Shown here: positions 1-9,188 of the stretch, piece after piece
Layout: each line of letters starts with the position of its first letter
How positions within the stretch are numbered: the stretch's first letter is position 1
Assembly (NCBI GenBank): GCA_028565635.1
Contig: JAOXYB010030809.1
Coordinates: 1 to 14,725, forward strand
Direction of reading: 5' to 3'
DNA from: Phoronis ovalis
Lineage: Eukaryota; Phoronida; Phoronidae
DNA length: 14,725 nucleotides
The notes under the pieces: model-generated
What the model was told of the DNA's origin: nothing
The model's database searches: none
Seen by the model: only the letters and a program-made list of their open reading frames with translations
Made by a program: the position numbers and the translations under genes

Positions 1-43
1 TGATTTCCTATAAATGGGTCTAGAAGTTTACCGCCTTGCGGAA

Positions 44-85
44 ATTGTCCGCCGGGTACACTTCTGTAGTACCCCTTCCGACAAT
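44..85. repeat. Imperfect hairpin in a GC-richer patch
   Basis: ATTGTC (44-49) and GGGTAC (54-59) are complementary to GACAAT (80-85) and GTACCC (69-74). Together they make a 6+6 bp stem with an internal loop and a 9-nt apex. The surrounding 30-120 is clearly richer in G+C than the rest of the intron. This suggests the remnant of a foldback or other dispersed element, but no family could be named. It lies upstream of the first visible METTL18 exon, in what is presumably an intron. Confidence 0.4.
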
Positions 86-206
86 GACCCTTTCAGCGCT
101 ATTATTTTCTTTTCCAAGGGCAAGGGACTAATTTGAGTTTACTGATGATCTGTACACCTTAAATTATATGTTCTTCTGCTTGTCATGTTTCTTTTTTCTT
201 TTATAG

Positions 207-2903
207 GAGCTTAATAGACATACAGCACAAGAAATATGTCTGTCAAATGGAGATTGTTTAAAATATATTTCTTTGAACGATTTAGAGGAAGAAAGCTCCC
301 TAGTAACAGAAACTGAACAGTCACACACAGATTTAATACCTGGGGTATATGAAGGTAACTATTCAAATGAAATTTATTGTAATGCATGCCAGTGTGACTG
401 CAGAATATTTTGTATGATTATATACAACATTAGCTTTTACTAACAGAAGCAGGGAAAGGGACTTGAGAAATATTGCAAACACAAGATAAAGTTAAAACAC
501 ATTCACAAAGCAAAGGAAAGCATCAACAGTAGTTTTATGATATTGAAATTGCCTGTGTTACAGGGAGTGAAAATTGCTGTTCAACAGTTTCCGCACAGTT
601 GTATCATTACTCATGGCAGTAATTATACATGGTACTTATAGGCTTATAATACAAATACTTATAGGCATTTCACTTGCTTTATAATACAAGTACTTATAGG
701 TGGCATGAAGATATGGGAATGTTCCATAGATCTTACAGAATACTTAGCTTCTTTGTCGATAGCATTTAGAGGATTGAAAGTCCTGGAGGTAAGTTGACAC
801 ATAACAAAAATGAAATAGAAACTGTCCGATGCTATATTGGTACTACTGGATATAACAGTGTCCAGCCAGTGTCTATTTACATTGAAATGAGGTCAAACTA
901 GACTACATAGCGATGATGTGGAATTTGATGTTTTAAATGCAACCTTCTGTGCCTTGTATTTGTTTGCATGCATGTAGCCTGAAATTGGTTTAAATTGGCT
1001 TTTCAAGAAAAGTAAACTTTGTAGTCTTATAAAACTGTGCACTATTTATAAAGATCCTGCTGAATCATTCATTAGGTCTGTTAATTTCAGCTTGGCTGTG
1101 GTGCTGGTCTTCCAGGGTTGTATGCTATGATCAAGGGAGCAGATGTACATTTCCAGGACTTCGTAAGTAAAACTAGTTGGCACTATTTTAGTATTAGGTA
1201 AATAAATGTATTATTTAGGTAATAAATTATTGTAACCCTTTGTCCCAACATGATATCTGTGTGATAAGTTTAACCTTGAAATCATAGATACACTTTTAAA
1301 AAAACAACCTTCGAAATAATAAAATGCCCTACTAACCTTCCTATTGAACATTTTAGGTATTTACAAAAAGATCTTTGACCGTTGAATAAACATGATAAAT
1401 GTGCTTGGGTACTACTCTTGAATATATGCCACAGACCTTAAACGTTTGTCAAAATACAACCGAACTTCAAAACTAATGCTATTTTAAATAATATATCTTT
1501 TAATTTAATTACCAAAAATTGAACTTATGATATAAAATGTAAATAAATTATTCCAAACAATATGCACTACCTTAAAGAAAGCAAAATAAATGATACTTTT
1601 GTACTATTATAAAGTATCTTTAATTGTATTTTTATTTTAGAATAGAGATGTTATTGAAGTGGTAACTATCCCTAATATATTGTTAAACACTCCTGCAGAA
1701 AAAGCTAATGGCAGATTCAGGGTGTTTGCTGGGGACTGGGGCCAACTGGACGATTTACTAGCAAATGGAGAAAATATGTACGTTTTAACAAAGGAAAATT
1801 TTCAAATGCAATCTAAGCATTGAAGTGGTTTGCTTATGGAGATGCACAATTAAAGATAATAGATAATGGTTTGCTCACATCAGTATTGTCTCTTGAATAA
1901 TGTAGAAGCTCACCTGTAAATGTCTTCAAACAATTTTTGTAAGACCAGTGTATAGAGGAAAACAATGCATCCAAACAATGGATTAAATAATTTACATATT
2001 ATGTTTGAAGCAAAACATTTTTTCTAGTCTTTGTAATGTTTTATTTTTTACAGATATGACATTATTTTAACATCTGAGACAATTTACAGTATGCAATCAC
2101 ACCAAAAACTACATGATGCCATAAAAGTTCTTCTAAAGAGAAATGGAATAACGTATCCTTGCTGATATTGATCAGTCTATCATGATTCCAGAAGTGTTAC
2201 CTTCATTGATTCTGTTAGGTATACCAATTATGTTTTCCTGCTTATTCTGTTTCCTTCTTAACTTTGTCATTTCTTACTTCTTTCCTCAAGTTTCTCAATG
2301 GATCTTATTTGGGATGCTGGTATCCGAAGGTCCAGATTTATATTCAGGATACTTGAGCATGTAAATTGTAGGCAATTGGTGGAAATGGGTGGTGTGCATG
2401 ATAGGAAAAGATCTAAAAGGGATTTAAGAAAGAGAAATATTCACCTATCATAGCTGCCACATGACATATTTATGGTGATAAACACATAACTTCTATTCTG
2501 GGCATGCAGAATAATGTCTAGCATCCCTCAACTAACAAAAGATGTGCCCCCAGACCAGCAACTTTGCGCCTGTTGGAGTTTGTATTTTATCCCTTACATG
2601 GTGACCTCTCCGTATGAACTGTTATTAGAATAACTTCTTGATCTCTAAAGCTTACGTTTGTAGTACATTGTCTGCATTGTGACATTAGTGATAGCATATT
2701 TGTTTTTTTATGAATGGATTTTCTCTTAACGGAATGCTATCAGATACATTGCTGCAAAGTCGCATTATTTTGGAGTAGGTGGAGGAACAAAACTATTTGA
2801 GGAGTGTGTTAGAAAAAATGATATTTTTGATATTGTAATGTGTAAAATTATTGAAGATGGAGTTCAAAGAGAAATTTTTAGTATGCACTTTAAAAAGAGT
2901 TAA
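207..2903 (+). CDS. METTL18: METTL18 orthologue, histidine protein methyltransferase (3' part, six exons)
   Basis: The family (human METTL18, yeast Hpm1) uses S-adenosylmethionine to methylate one histidine of ribosomal protein uL3/RPL3. Exons seen: 207-354, 700-788, 1091-1162, 1641-1777, 2054-2152 and 2744-2903 (stop TAA). All junctions are GT-AG and keep one frame, giving 234 residues. Visible motifs, numbered from the first in-window residue: IPGVYEGG at 44-51, IWEC at 54-57, the SAM-binding motif LGCGAGLPG from 80 (the glycine loop starts exactly at an exon boundary), FQDFN at 100-104, LTSETIY at 154-160, and the family signature HYFGVGGG near 189. The human protein is about 370 residues, so the N-terminal third lies upstream of the window; exon 207 starts in phase 0. 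No broken frame was seen and the catalytic core looks complete. The FQDFN, LTSETIY and HYFGVGGG motifs fit METTL18 much better than METTL21/22-type lysine methyltransferases. Confidence 0.95.
355..2743 (+). other. METTL18 introns (five), no further genes
   Basis: The introns are 355-699, 789-1090, 1163-1640, 1778-2053 and 2153-2743. They are AT-rich and, apart from the repeated acceptor segment before exon 700, nothing else is recognisable. The 591-base intron 2153-2743 contains a 60-codon hydrophobic open frame (2182-2364) that resembles no known protein and has no exon-like splice sites; I treat it as chance. Donors are GTAACT, GTAAGT, GTAAGT, GTACGT and GTATCC. Confidence 0.7.
633..700 (+). 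repeat. Acceptor-site segment TACTTATAGG present three times
   Basis: TACTTATAGG occurs at 633-642, 656-665 and 691-700. The last two copies sit inside a longer repeated unit, TATAATACAA followed by A or G and then TACTTATAGG. The third copy supplies the AG used as the acceptor of the METTL18 exon at 700. The two upstream copies are potential decoy acceptors in the same intron. Confidence 0.75.
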
Positions 2904-2953
2904 AACTGCAAATTATGGATTCACTAAACAGTATACCCAAGCATTAAAGAAAA

Positions 2954-2959
2954 TTTATT
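2954..2959 (-). promoter_or_regulatory. Poly(A) signal AATAAA, PAN-mucin gene
   Basis: TTTATT on the + strand reads AATAAA on the - strand. It lies 107 bases beyond the stop codon of the - strand gene and upstream of the METTL18 signal on the other strand. If both signals are used, the two 3' UTRs overlap tail to tail. Confidence 0.45.
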
Positions 2960-2986
2960 GAAAACGTTTTGTACAATCTTATACAA

Positions 2987-2992
2987 AATAAA
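2987..2992 (+). promoter_or_regulatory. Poly(A) signal AATAAA, METTL18
   Basis: AATAAA lies 84 bases after the METTL18 stop codon, a usual distance for a short 3' UTR. Such hexamers are common in AT-rich DNA, so the call rests on position. Confidence 0.5.
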
Positions 2993-3065
2993 TTCAAAAA
3001 TATACATATAATTAAAACTTTACGAAGTGAATTTCAAGAAAAACATTTTAGTTTGGATCTCATAT

Positions 3066-4457
3066 TCACACACGACATCCCTCACTGCAGTGAGTTTCTG
3101 GACAATATGGAGGAGTGTGATAACAATTTGTAATACACCAGTCATCCGCGGTACCAGACCGGATTGAGTGACAGGTAGATGTAACAGAAGTAGTTGTAGA
3201 ACTCTCTGTTGTAGCAGAAATTGTAGTTGTAGTTGAACTACTGGTTGAAATTGTACTAGAACTAGCTGTTGTAGTAGAGCTACTAACTGATGTTGTACTA
3301 GAACTATCTGTAGCAGTAGTAGTAGACCTTGTGGGTTCTGTAGTTGAAACAGATGTCTCTGGAACGTCTTCAGCTTGAAAAAACAATAATTCATCAGTTA
3401 AAACAATTTTCAAGATAATTATTAATGGATATGAAATGTTAAAAACAAAACAAATTAAACATGGAAATCCAAATTTCCACAAGCAAGAAATCTTGCTTCC
3501 ATTTGTAGGATCAAATTGTTTATAGTTTTCAACTCGACCTAAACACATTAATCCATATAGACTAATATTCTTAAAGTCACTGTTTGATCGATGGAAATGC
3601 GCCTACTATGTGACGGTGATAAACCCTTCGTAGCTGAATCACCTCAAATAATTAACATTCATGATCAGCAATTAAAAATGAATGCAAAAAAATGTTATGC
3701 ATTTTAGATTTTTGCAATTAACAAACAGACTTAGCCTGTATAATTAATATAATAATGATTTCAGTAGTTACATGCTACTTGAAAAATAAGTTAATACATG
3801 TAGTATCTGGGAAATTGACTTACGATAAAGCGTAGCAAACATCCACGTATTGTCATCAACCAAAACAAAATTTCCTCTCAACTCTTTCATTAGCAGACTA
3901 CAAACACTCGCATCTTTATTGTAATTTATTGCAAAACATGCTGGTTTCGTCGCGCATATCGTGATGCAAACCTGCGTCAGAAGAAATATTTAGAAATAGG
4001 ACACTGTGTGAACAGTATTAAATTACCAAAAATTTACTTTTTCAATAAAAAAGCAAGAAATACAAACCACTGGAATAGAATTTCTGCTTTATAAAATCTT
4101 TTCAAATAATGTTTTGTTTAAACGTATATTTTTCAAATGAGTTGACACTGCGCTCTACTTGTAATTCAATTTTAGATTTCAAAGAAGGAAAATGATTAGG
4201 AAGAAGTATAAGTATCTTAATTTTGTACTCAAATTTAGGAATTTTCCAAATGAATTTGAACAAAAATGTACACATCACACACAATAGACCGCGCTTACCA
4301 ACTGGCTTCCAGCGATGAGTTGTTCTTGAGCTTCGGTTAAAACAACTCTTTGATCTTGGAATTCTTTAAAAACTTTTACACCTTGACCAGTTTTGAAGCA
4401 GTTGAAAAACAGGAACATCACGCAACAGAACTCCAACCTTTTCTTTTCCATACTCAT
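3066..4457 (-). CDS. Secreted PAN/apple-like, mucin-stalk, cysteine-rich-tail protein (complete, three exons)
   Basis: Exons on the - strand: 4457-4299 (phase 0 exit, donor GTAAGC), 3971-3824 (phase 0 in, phase 1 out, donor GTAAGT) and 3373-3066 (stop TGA). The joined frame gives about 204 residues. Residues 1-26 form a signal peptide with the core CCVMFLFF and a likely cut near TGQG. Residues 27-102 look like a PAN/apple module, with cysteines at 55, 59, 65 and 77 in the spacing CITIC..CFAINYN..CSL. Residues 104-169 are almost pure Thr/Ser, a likely O-glycosylated stalk. Residues 170-204 hold six cysteines with WCITNC and YCPETHC. No transmembrane segment or kinase is seen, so a secreted adhesive, matrix or mucosal lectin-like role is inferred, not shown. 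The last acceptor (TTTTTTCAAG) ends in AAG rather than CAG, but the phase match supports it. The start could be Met1 or Met3. I know the domain types but not a named orthologue. Confidence 0.85.
3170..3355 (-). repeat. Trinucleotide low-complexity tract coding for the Thr/Ser stalk
   Basis: The + strand is dominated by GTA, GTT, ACT and AGT triplets, which read on the - strand as ACA, ACT, AGT and TCA codons. The tract is impure. It codes for about 60 residues that are nearly all Thr and Ser, and probably varies in length by slippage. The opposite strand reads as a Leu/Gln-rich open frame (3020-3394), which is only a shadow. Confidence 0.8.
3374..4298 (-). other. Introns of the PAN-mucin gene
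   Basis: The introns are 3374-3823 and 3972-4298. Both are AT-rich and hold nothing recognisable. Open frames that read across them (for example 4102-4284 on the - strand) have no conserved look and end at random stops. Confidence 0.6.
3824..3971 (-). CDS. Exon 2 of the secreted gene: core of the PAN/apple-like module
   Basis: This 148-base exon encodes four spaced cysteines, then a segment containing LVDDNTWMF. It is bounded by a GACGCAG acceptor and a GTAAGT donor. PAN/apple modules bind protein or carbohydrate in many animal secreted proteins; the ligand here is unknown. The exon has no ATG-initiated frame of 60 codons by itself, so it is visible only through splice-phase joining with its neighbours. 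Confidence 0.8.
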
Positions 4458-4550
4458 GGTTAATATTTTGTTACATATATGCACAATATTTCCATAAATT
4501 ACACGTGTTAATTGTAGAATTATATAATGTTGTTGCTTTTTTTTCATATC

Positions 4551-4658
4551 AGGAAATAAATCATTTTACCGTTTTCCGTAATTATCCTATAAATTTCCTT
4601 TCAATAATTGTTTAGTTCGTATTTAGTCTATATAAAGAAATGTTAATCCACGAGCGAC
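4551..4658 (+). repeat. Left terminal inverted repeat
   Basis: This is the left arm of the 1.38-kb element; its mate is 5825-5932. The outer end is AGGAAATAAATC, 93 bp upstream of the PAN-mucin start codon, so it probably lies within or next to that gene's promoter. Confidence 0.85.
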
Positions 4659-5824
4659 ATATTACACGCTAACATATATGTTTGTTTGTTATCATTGATG
4701 AATCGAATCGGCTGTAAATTAAAACTATATACAATGTATCCCGAAAAAGCAGGAAAAAGTTCTACATTTCTTCGTAAACTGCTAGGAAGAAAATATGTTA
4801 CAATGCATACCACCAATCACTTGGGGTGAACGTATGAGTATAGCTCCTGTAACCTATCGTACTGCATACGATACTTCTGCTTGTTTATTATTAATAATTC
4901 TGTAAATTCTGCAGACAGTGTTGTCTAAAATAGCGAGATAAGAGAAATTATCGATTTCCTGTTCTCGTCTGTAAAAATTACATGAAACAGTAACAATCAT
5001 TCCATAAAATTCAATTGTCCCCCCTCTAAGTTATCATGAATATTTCATCAATTAATTCATTTAATTTGTAACAGATAACTAATAATAATTGAAGCTATTA
5101 TTAATATTCAATATTTGGTAACTTTTTATTGTCGATATATTATAGGTGTTAGCTGGACACTCAGAACAGAAATGAGCTTTAGTTAGCAGGTACTATATTC
5201 ATGCGCATATTTTAATATCCCTGTAGGAGACCAAAGGGTGAACGATCTGAGTGAAAACTATGATCAGCGACAAGTGTTAGCTAGGGCCGCGAATTAATTC
5301 ATAGACGAGAAATGTGTGCCACGCAACCGCAAACAAACAGTCACCCTAAAAATCATCGTGTGCATTCTTAACACAATACGTTGAAAGATTTCCTAAAACT
5401 TAGAAAAACGGTAATTCTGATCACAATATGGTTACAAATTTAGTCACTCACATTGATATAAAATAATATTTCGACATTTTTTCCATCAAAGCGTTAAAAT
5501 GTCATGAAATGTAACCCATGTATTTAATTTAGTACATCCCATTATTCGTGTCACCCTGGAATTTATATGTTTATATTTTTAACGTTTAAGTAGAAATAGT
5601 TAAACATTTTTTATCAGCGCGAGTAATACAACTTAACAGGATTCAAATTTAACAATTTTCGAATGTGCCGTTTTTTAGAAGAGTTCTAGTTTCACAAATC
5701 ACTGTTAGAATTATCTATTGCTGCCAAAAAGTATTCAAATTGGTCCACATGGACGCGGTACATAGACGAGTAAAATTGGAATCACATTGCTCATTTGAAA
5801 GTGACCTATAACTTTCAAATAATA
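4659..5824. other. Interior of the inverted-repeat element, no gene seen
   Basis: AT-rich with many stops in all frames. Small features include a 7-bp perfect hairpin (TATCGTA at 4855-4861 with TACGATA at 4867-4873) and a diverged segment near 5455-5515 that recurs as a direct copy near 6255-6315. No transposase signature was recognised. Confidence 0.6.
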
Positions 5825-5932
5825 GTCGCTCGTGGATTAACAATTGTTTATATAAACTACATACGAAATAAACAAGTATTGAAAGGAAACTTATAGGATA
5901 ATTAAGGAAAACGGTAAAATGATTTATTTCCT
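5825..5932 (-). repeat. Right terminal inverted repeat
   Basis: This is the right arm of the element, an inverted copy of 4551-4658. A 10-bp hairpin lies just inside it: ATTTGAAAGT at 5793-5802 pairs with ACTTTCAAAT at 5811-5820. Confidence 0.85.
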
Positions 5933-6057
5933 AATAACTATCTCTTTTGTCAATGAGTAAAAATGGTGATAATTATGATTCTCTGTGAACTCATCCTTAG
6001 TCAAGTATTTATATATGATGGGATAAATATTGAATTGGAACCCCGCTCACATTCATA

Positions 6058-6102
6058 AAATATCCCCACTTATAGCATTGAGCCACACAAGTGGGGATAT
6101 TT
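6058..6102. repeat. Perfect 14-bp hairpin with 17-nt loop
   Basis: AAATATCCCCACTT (6058-6071) is exactly complementary to AAGTGGGGATATTT (6089-6102), with loop 6072-6088. Such a perfect stem with a GC core is unexpected in this AT-rich stretch. It could be the core of a small foldback element, a cruciform or a structured RNA. No open frame of interest overlaps it. Confidence 0.8.
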
Positions 6103-6707
6103 GGTTTTCTTTCTTGCGGCTGATATCCGCGGCTGAGGTACCTGGAGCTAATAAAGGCTATATAGGGAACTTATTTGCAAAACATGAACTTTTCTTGAAA
6201 AAAGGGCATTAAAAATTCTGAAATTTGAAATCTTGTTGGGTACTATATCACACATGCCGATAAATAATGTTTCAACTTTTTTCCTACTAAAACGTTAAAA
6301 TAGCATACGAATTTCAGGGTGAGAGGAGAGTGGGATACATTATATACGCACATGGATTAGATATATCATAGACTACATTTTGTACTTGTTTCAAATAATT
6401 AGTATGTTCATTATATATAGAACTGTACTAAACGTTAGGTATATAGAACATGTATAATTACATACTTCTAAGATGTTAATTATAACTGGTTCGTTTTAAG
6501 AGGGCTTATGGGTAGTTGTAGGAAATGGGTACCCGAGAAGAATTTGCATAAACAATGCTACCGGACGGTACCTTAACTCTGTCAATATTTCCATAAATAG
6601 GCACCCACCGAGAATAGTTATTTTGGTAATTTGCATAATTGCTATAATTGACAATTTAGACTCTGTCGTGTACGGTATGTCACACGAATCAAGAGACGGA
6701 AGACATT

Positions 6708-6717
6708 TATATATAAA
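6708..6717 (+). promoter_or_regulatory. Possible TATA box
   Basis: TATATATAAA followed by GGGG stands about 210 bases before the candidate start codon at 6921, inside the GC-richer patch. The match is good, but TATA-like words are frequent in this DNA, so the call is tentative. Confidence 0.25.
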
Positions 6718-6920
6718 GGGGGTGTCAAGATGGATAAGCCCGGAGATAAACTGCCCGGCCTCTTGGTGTAGCAAGTAACTATTAACCTGACATCCCCGGC
6801 TTATCTCAGTAACTGTATTTGCTGTGCTCGGACAGCATTACATCGAAAGAGCCTGCACTTAATCACGAATCGAAGAATCAATCATTTTCCGAAACTCTTG
6901 GCAGGTTAATATCTATAACC

Positions 6921-7048
6921 ATGAGCGCCAGTAAGTTGCCTCGGCAATTGTTTTTATGTCTAACAGATTTAGACAGGAACGAAGCATTCGGCTTTAACAC
7001 ATCCAAGGTAAGAAGCATTCCATATTGCATAATGATAAATATCCAAAG
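6921..7048 (+). CDS. Candidate first coding exon of the SH3-SH2 gene
   Basis: The ATG at 6921 has a favourable context (ACCATGA) and opens a frame reading MSASKLPRQLFLCLTDLD and onward. It meets two strong donors with the same sequence, AAG|GTAAGA, at 7008 (phase 0) and 7049 (phase 2). Neither joins directly to the SH3 exon, which needs a phase-1 partner. The exon at 7572-7618 would bridge the phase-2 donor. The peptide has no recognised domain and no Met-Gly myristoylation start. It may equally belong to another short transcript, or be chance. Confidence 0.25.
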
Positions 7049-8612
7049 GTAAGATGACTATATATCAGTCCTTGATACATGACCCTACTTTGGTACCCTA
7101 CGCGCAGGTTACCGTTAGTCCCAATATTAGGTCTAATATCTGGCGTATTTATCTCGCTAAAACACTATTGTATCGACTTTCGAAATTTAACAAAAACGAT
7201 GAAAATTTTTATACAGCAATGCTCTGATGGTGTTGGTTTATTATTATCAGGTGAAACATGTATAAATCTTTCTGTGTCGCAACATTTGTTGAATTTTAAC
7301 TGATTGAACATTTATAAGAAGCGACCGTAATAGCGGCTCCCGGGAAAGTCTTCAAGTAGTTTACTACTAGAGGTTCTATGGAACCTATCAGTCTCTAAAA
7401 AAAATAACGTACCCTTCGCAGACTTTCATTAAATATCCCATTTGCAAATATTAAGCTAAACTATATGTAACGCGGAACGCCCTGCACGCCTATTAAAATA
7501 ATTCCCCTTTTCACGCGATTATTCAGTCATTCGTGGACCTACGCTTTGACCCATGCACCAAACCTCCGTAGCTATTCAGTTCCATATGAACACTGCCACA
7601 AAACATCGACTAAATCTGGTCAGTACTTTCTGAGAAAAAAAATCATACTAAATTGGTTAAAGAAACAAAAGGAACAAAAAAAGAACCAATGCAAGAAAAG
7701 TATATCTCGCAACTTTGTTTCTGGAGCCATAATTAGAGTGAACTAAATTGAGAAATGTTCATTTGACTTCGAAGGATATTTTTTTATGTTCCCTACTAAT
7801 TAAAAAAAAGTACCTCGATTATGTCTTATTAAGGAATTGAACTTCCTACTGGAGATATGAAAAGCTAGACATTTTTCAAAATACAACAGATGTAAATTAT
7901 GGCAAAAATTACACTTTGCTATTTTTATTTAATTGTATTTTATGACTTCATAATTTAATTTAATGAATGACCACAAGCTATTCTACTGTTCATTAAAGTT
8001 TTTTCAATATCATGTCAACTGCCTTCCATATAGCATCACTGTTTTACGGCTAATCTTCAACTATTTATTATATGTGACAATGCCATACTTATTAAGTTTT
8101 ATGTTTGTTATGTCACTTTACGTATACATATTTTTTAATACACTTAGAACACAACGGTAAGAGAATTATTTCTACTGGCAAGTAAGAAAACGGGAGTTCC
8201 ATCGACAGCGATTCGTATTTTCTATGCAGGTATTTTATAGGTTGCACTGATGTAAATAATTTTAGTGACCGTTGTATGTCGTACATCTTGTACCATTAAA
8301 AGTTTCGATTCAGTTTGTATATTCAATCGATGTGAATAGCCAGATATTAGGTAATTTGTCGAGTACTTTGTTGAAACTAAGAATTCACCACCACTGACTG
8401 CCTTCTATCGAATGTAACACTTGAATACGCAGTTATAAAAAATGTCCATAGAAAATACATGACGTTGCAAAATAAACTCTATAGATCTCACAATTAATTC
8501 ATCGCGTTTAAGAATAAATTATAAATTGTGGAACTGTTCATTCACGAATCGCTATAAATTATAAGTTTGATTGAGATGCCAACGAAGGACTAAATTTTCG
8601 TAAACGTTACAG
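7049..8612 (+). other. Region upstream of the SH3 exon, presumed intron(s)
   Basis: AT-rich. It contains short palindromes (AGGTTC/GAACCT at 7371-7386; AGTAGT/ACTACT just before) and open frames such as 7546-7746 (Lys-rich) and 7963-8160 (hydrophobic) that resemble no protein family. Since the SH3 exon enters in phase 1 and has no in-frame ATG before an upstream stop, at least one coding exon must lie here or further upstream. Confidence 0.5.
7572..7618 (+). CDS. Candidate small bridging exon (very tentative)
   Basis: It follows a CTCCGTAG acceptor and ends at a GTCAGT donor. It enters in phase 2 and leaves in phase 1, which is exactly what is needed to join the donor at 7049 to the SH3 exon at 8613. 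It would add about 15 residues (YSVPYEHCHKTSTKS). The polypyrimidine tract is weak and the phase agreement alone has a substantial chance probability. Confidence 0.15.
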
Positions 8613-9188
8613 ATCAATTTAAATGCAAAACTGTACGTGCTATCTACGATTGTGATGAAAGCGGGTATGGAGTTCTCCCGGGTGTTCTCACCTTCAAAAG
8701 CGGTGATGTGATGAAGGTCGAGCACGGCACGTAAGTTGAACTAGAGATTGCATATTGTTTCATTCTATGAAATATAAAAAAAATCCGATGTTACATTAAG
8801 GCCGGTGGTATAATTAACTGAACAGTTAAAATTATTAGTAAAACCTGAGTATAAACACCTGGACAGATTTTATTATTGAGAAATGGGTAATCAAATTACA
8901 AAACTACCTAATGATCAAACTGATAGATAAGATGCAAAAAAAGTCAAATAATACAAATTATTAGGACCAAGGACTAATAGAGGAAAGTACAATGTAGTAA
9001 TTTTGCCATTGCATCGGAAATGTCTACTATGATGATTTTAAAATCTTTCAACTTGTCTGTTATTGTTGGGGTTCGTGAACCTATCTTTATAGATCCAGAT
9101 GGTGGGTTGCAACTCACGTGGCCAGTGGTAAAAGAGGTAGCATTCCGACAAATTATGTGGTCGTTGAGGACATTCTTGACAATTTTAG
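8613..9188 (+). CDS. SH3 domain, two exons (8613-8730, 9093-9188)
   Basis: Numbering from the first in-window residue: the ALYDY-type strand is AIYDC at 10-14, LTFKSGD follows the RT loop, WW is at 43-44 and IPTNYV at 57-62. The main ligand-binding residues of SH3 domains (first Tyr of ALYDY, the first Trp, Pro and Tyr of the PxNY motif) are present. The second ALYDY tyrosine is Cys, which may weaken or change proline-peptide binding. The intron falls between the n-Src region and the WW, as in many Src-type genes (recalled, not computed). The exon at 8613 has a short pyrimidine tract (CGTTACAG acceptor). Confidence 0.9.

Larger units (their letters stand above)
4551..5932. mobile_element. Non-autonomous DNA element with 108-bp terminal inverted repeats
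   Basis: Bases 4551-4658 and the reverse complement of 5825-5932 align over 108 positions with no gaps and about 8 mismatches (roughly 93% identity). The outermost 27 bases and innermost 18 bases are identical. The ends read AGGAAATAAATC outside and CACGAGCGAC inside. The 1,166 bases between the arms contain no long open frame, so it would need a transposase from elsewhere. No target-site duplication is evident (CATATC left, AATAAC right). The element may therefore be old, or these may be two copies of a 108-bp MITE in opposite orientation. The family is not identified. Confidence 0.75.
5455..6315 (+). repeat. Pair of diverged direct repeats (about 5455-5515 and 6255-6315)
   Basis: Both copies share the order AAATAAT, TTTC, ACTTTTTTCC or ACATTTTTTCC, then CGTTAAAAT, with perhaps 70% identity over about 60 bases by eye. 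One copy lies inside the inverted-repeat element and the other outside it. They probably derive from the same older repeat family. Boundaries are approximate. Confidence 0.45.
5933..6920. other. Gene-free interval between divergent genes
   Basis: Apart from the hairpin at 6058-6102 and a repeat copy near 6255, no gene is recognised. The stretch 6490-6920 has higher G+C than its surroundings and precedes a possible first exon, so it may hold the promoter of the + strand gene. Short open frames here (6030-6212, 6496-6774 on the - strand) resemble no known family. Confidence 0.5.

Noticed and set aside
2182-2364. 60-codon hydrophobic open frame on +
   Set aside because: It sits wholly in a METTL18 intron, has no domain and no splice connection.
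3020-3394. 124-codon Leu/Gln-rich frame on -
   Set aside because: It is an alternate frame of the Thr/Ser repeat tract; its composition simply follows from shifted triplets.
3374-3548. N-terminal extension of the 160-codon frame on - starting MCLGRVENYK
   Set aside because: The extension reads through an intron. Exon 2 at 3824-3971 joins at 3373 in matching phase and gives a PAN-like module and signal peptide instead.
6780-6800. Weak inverted similarity to about 6715-6750 (GATAAGCCCGG with CCGGCTTATC)
   Set aside because: Too short and gapped to call an element, although it may add to secondary structure near a possible promoter.
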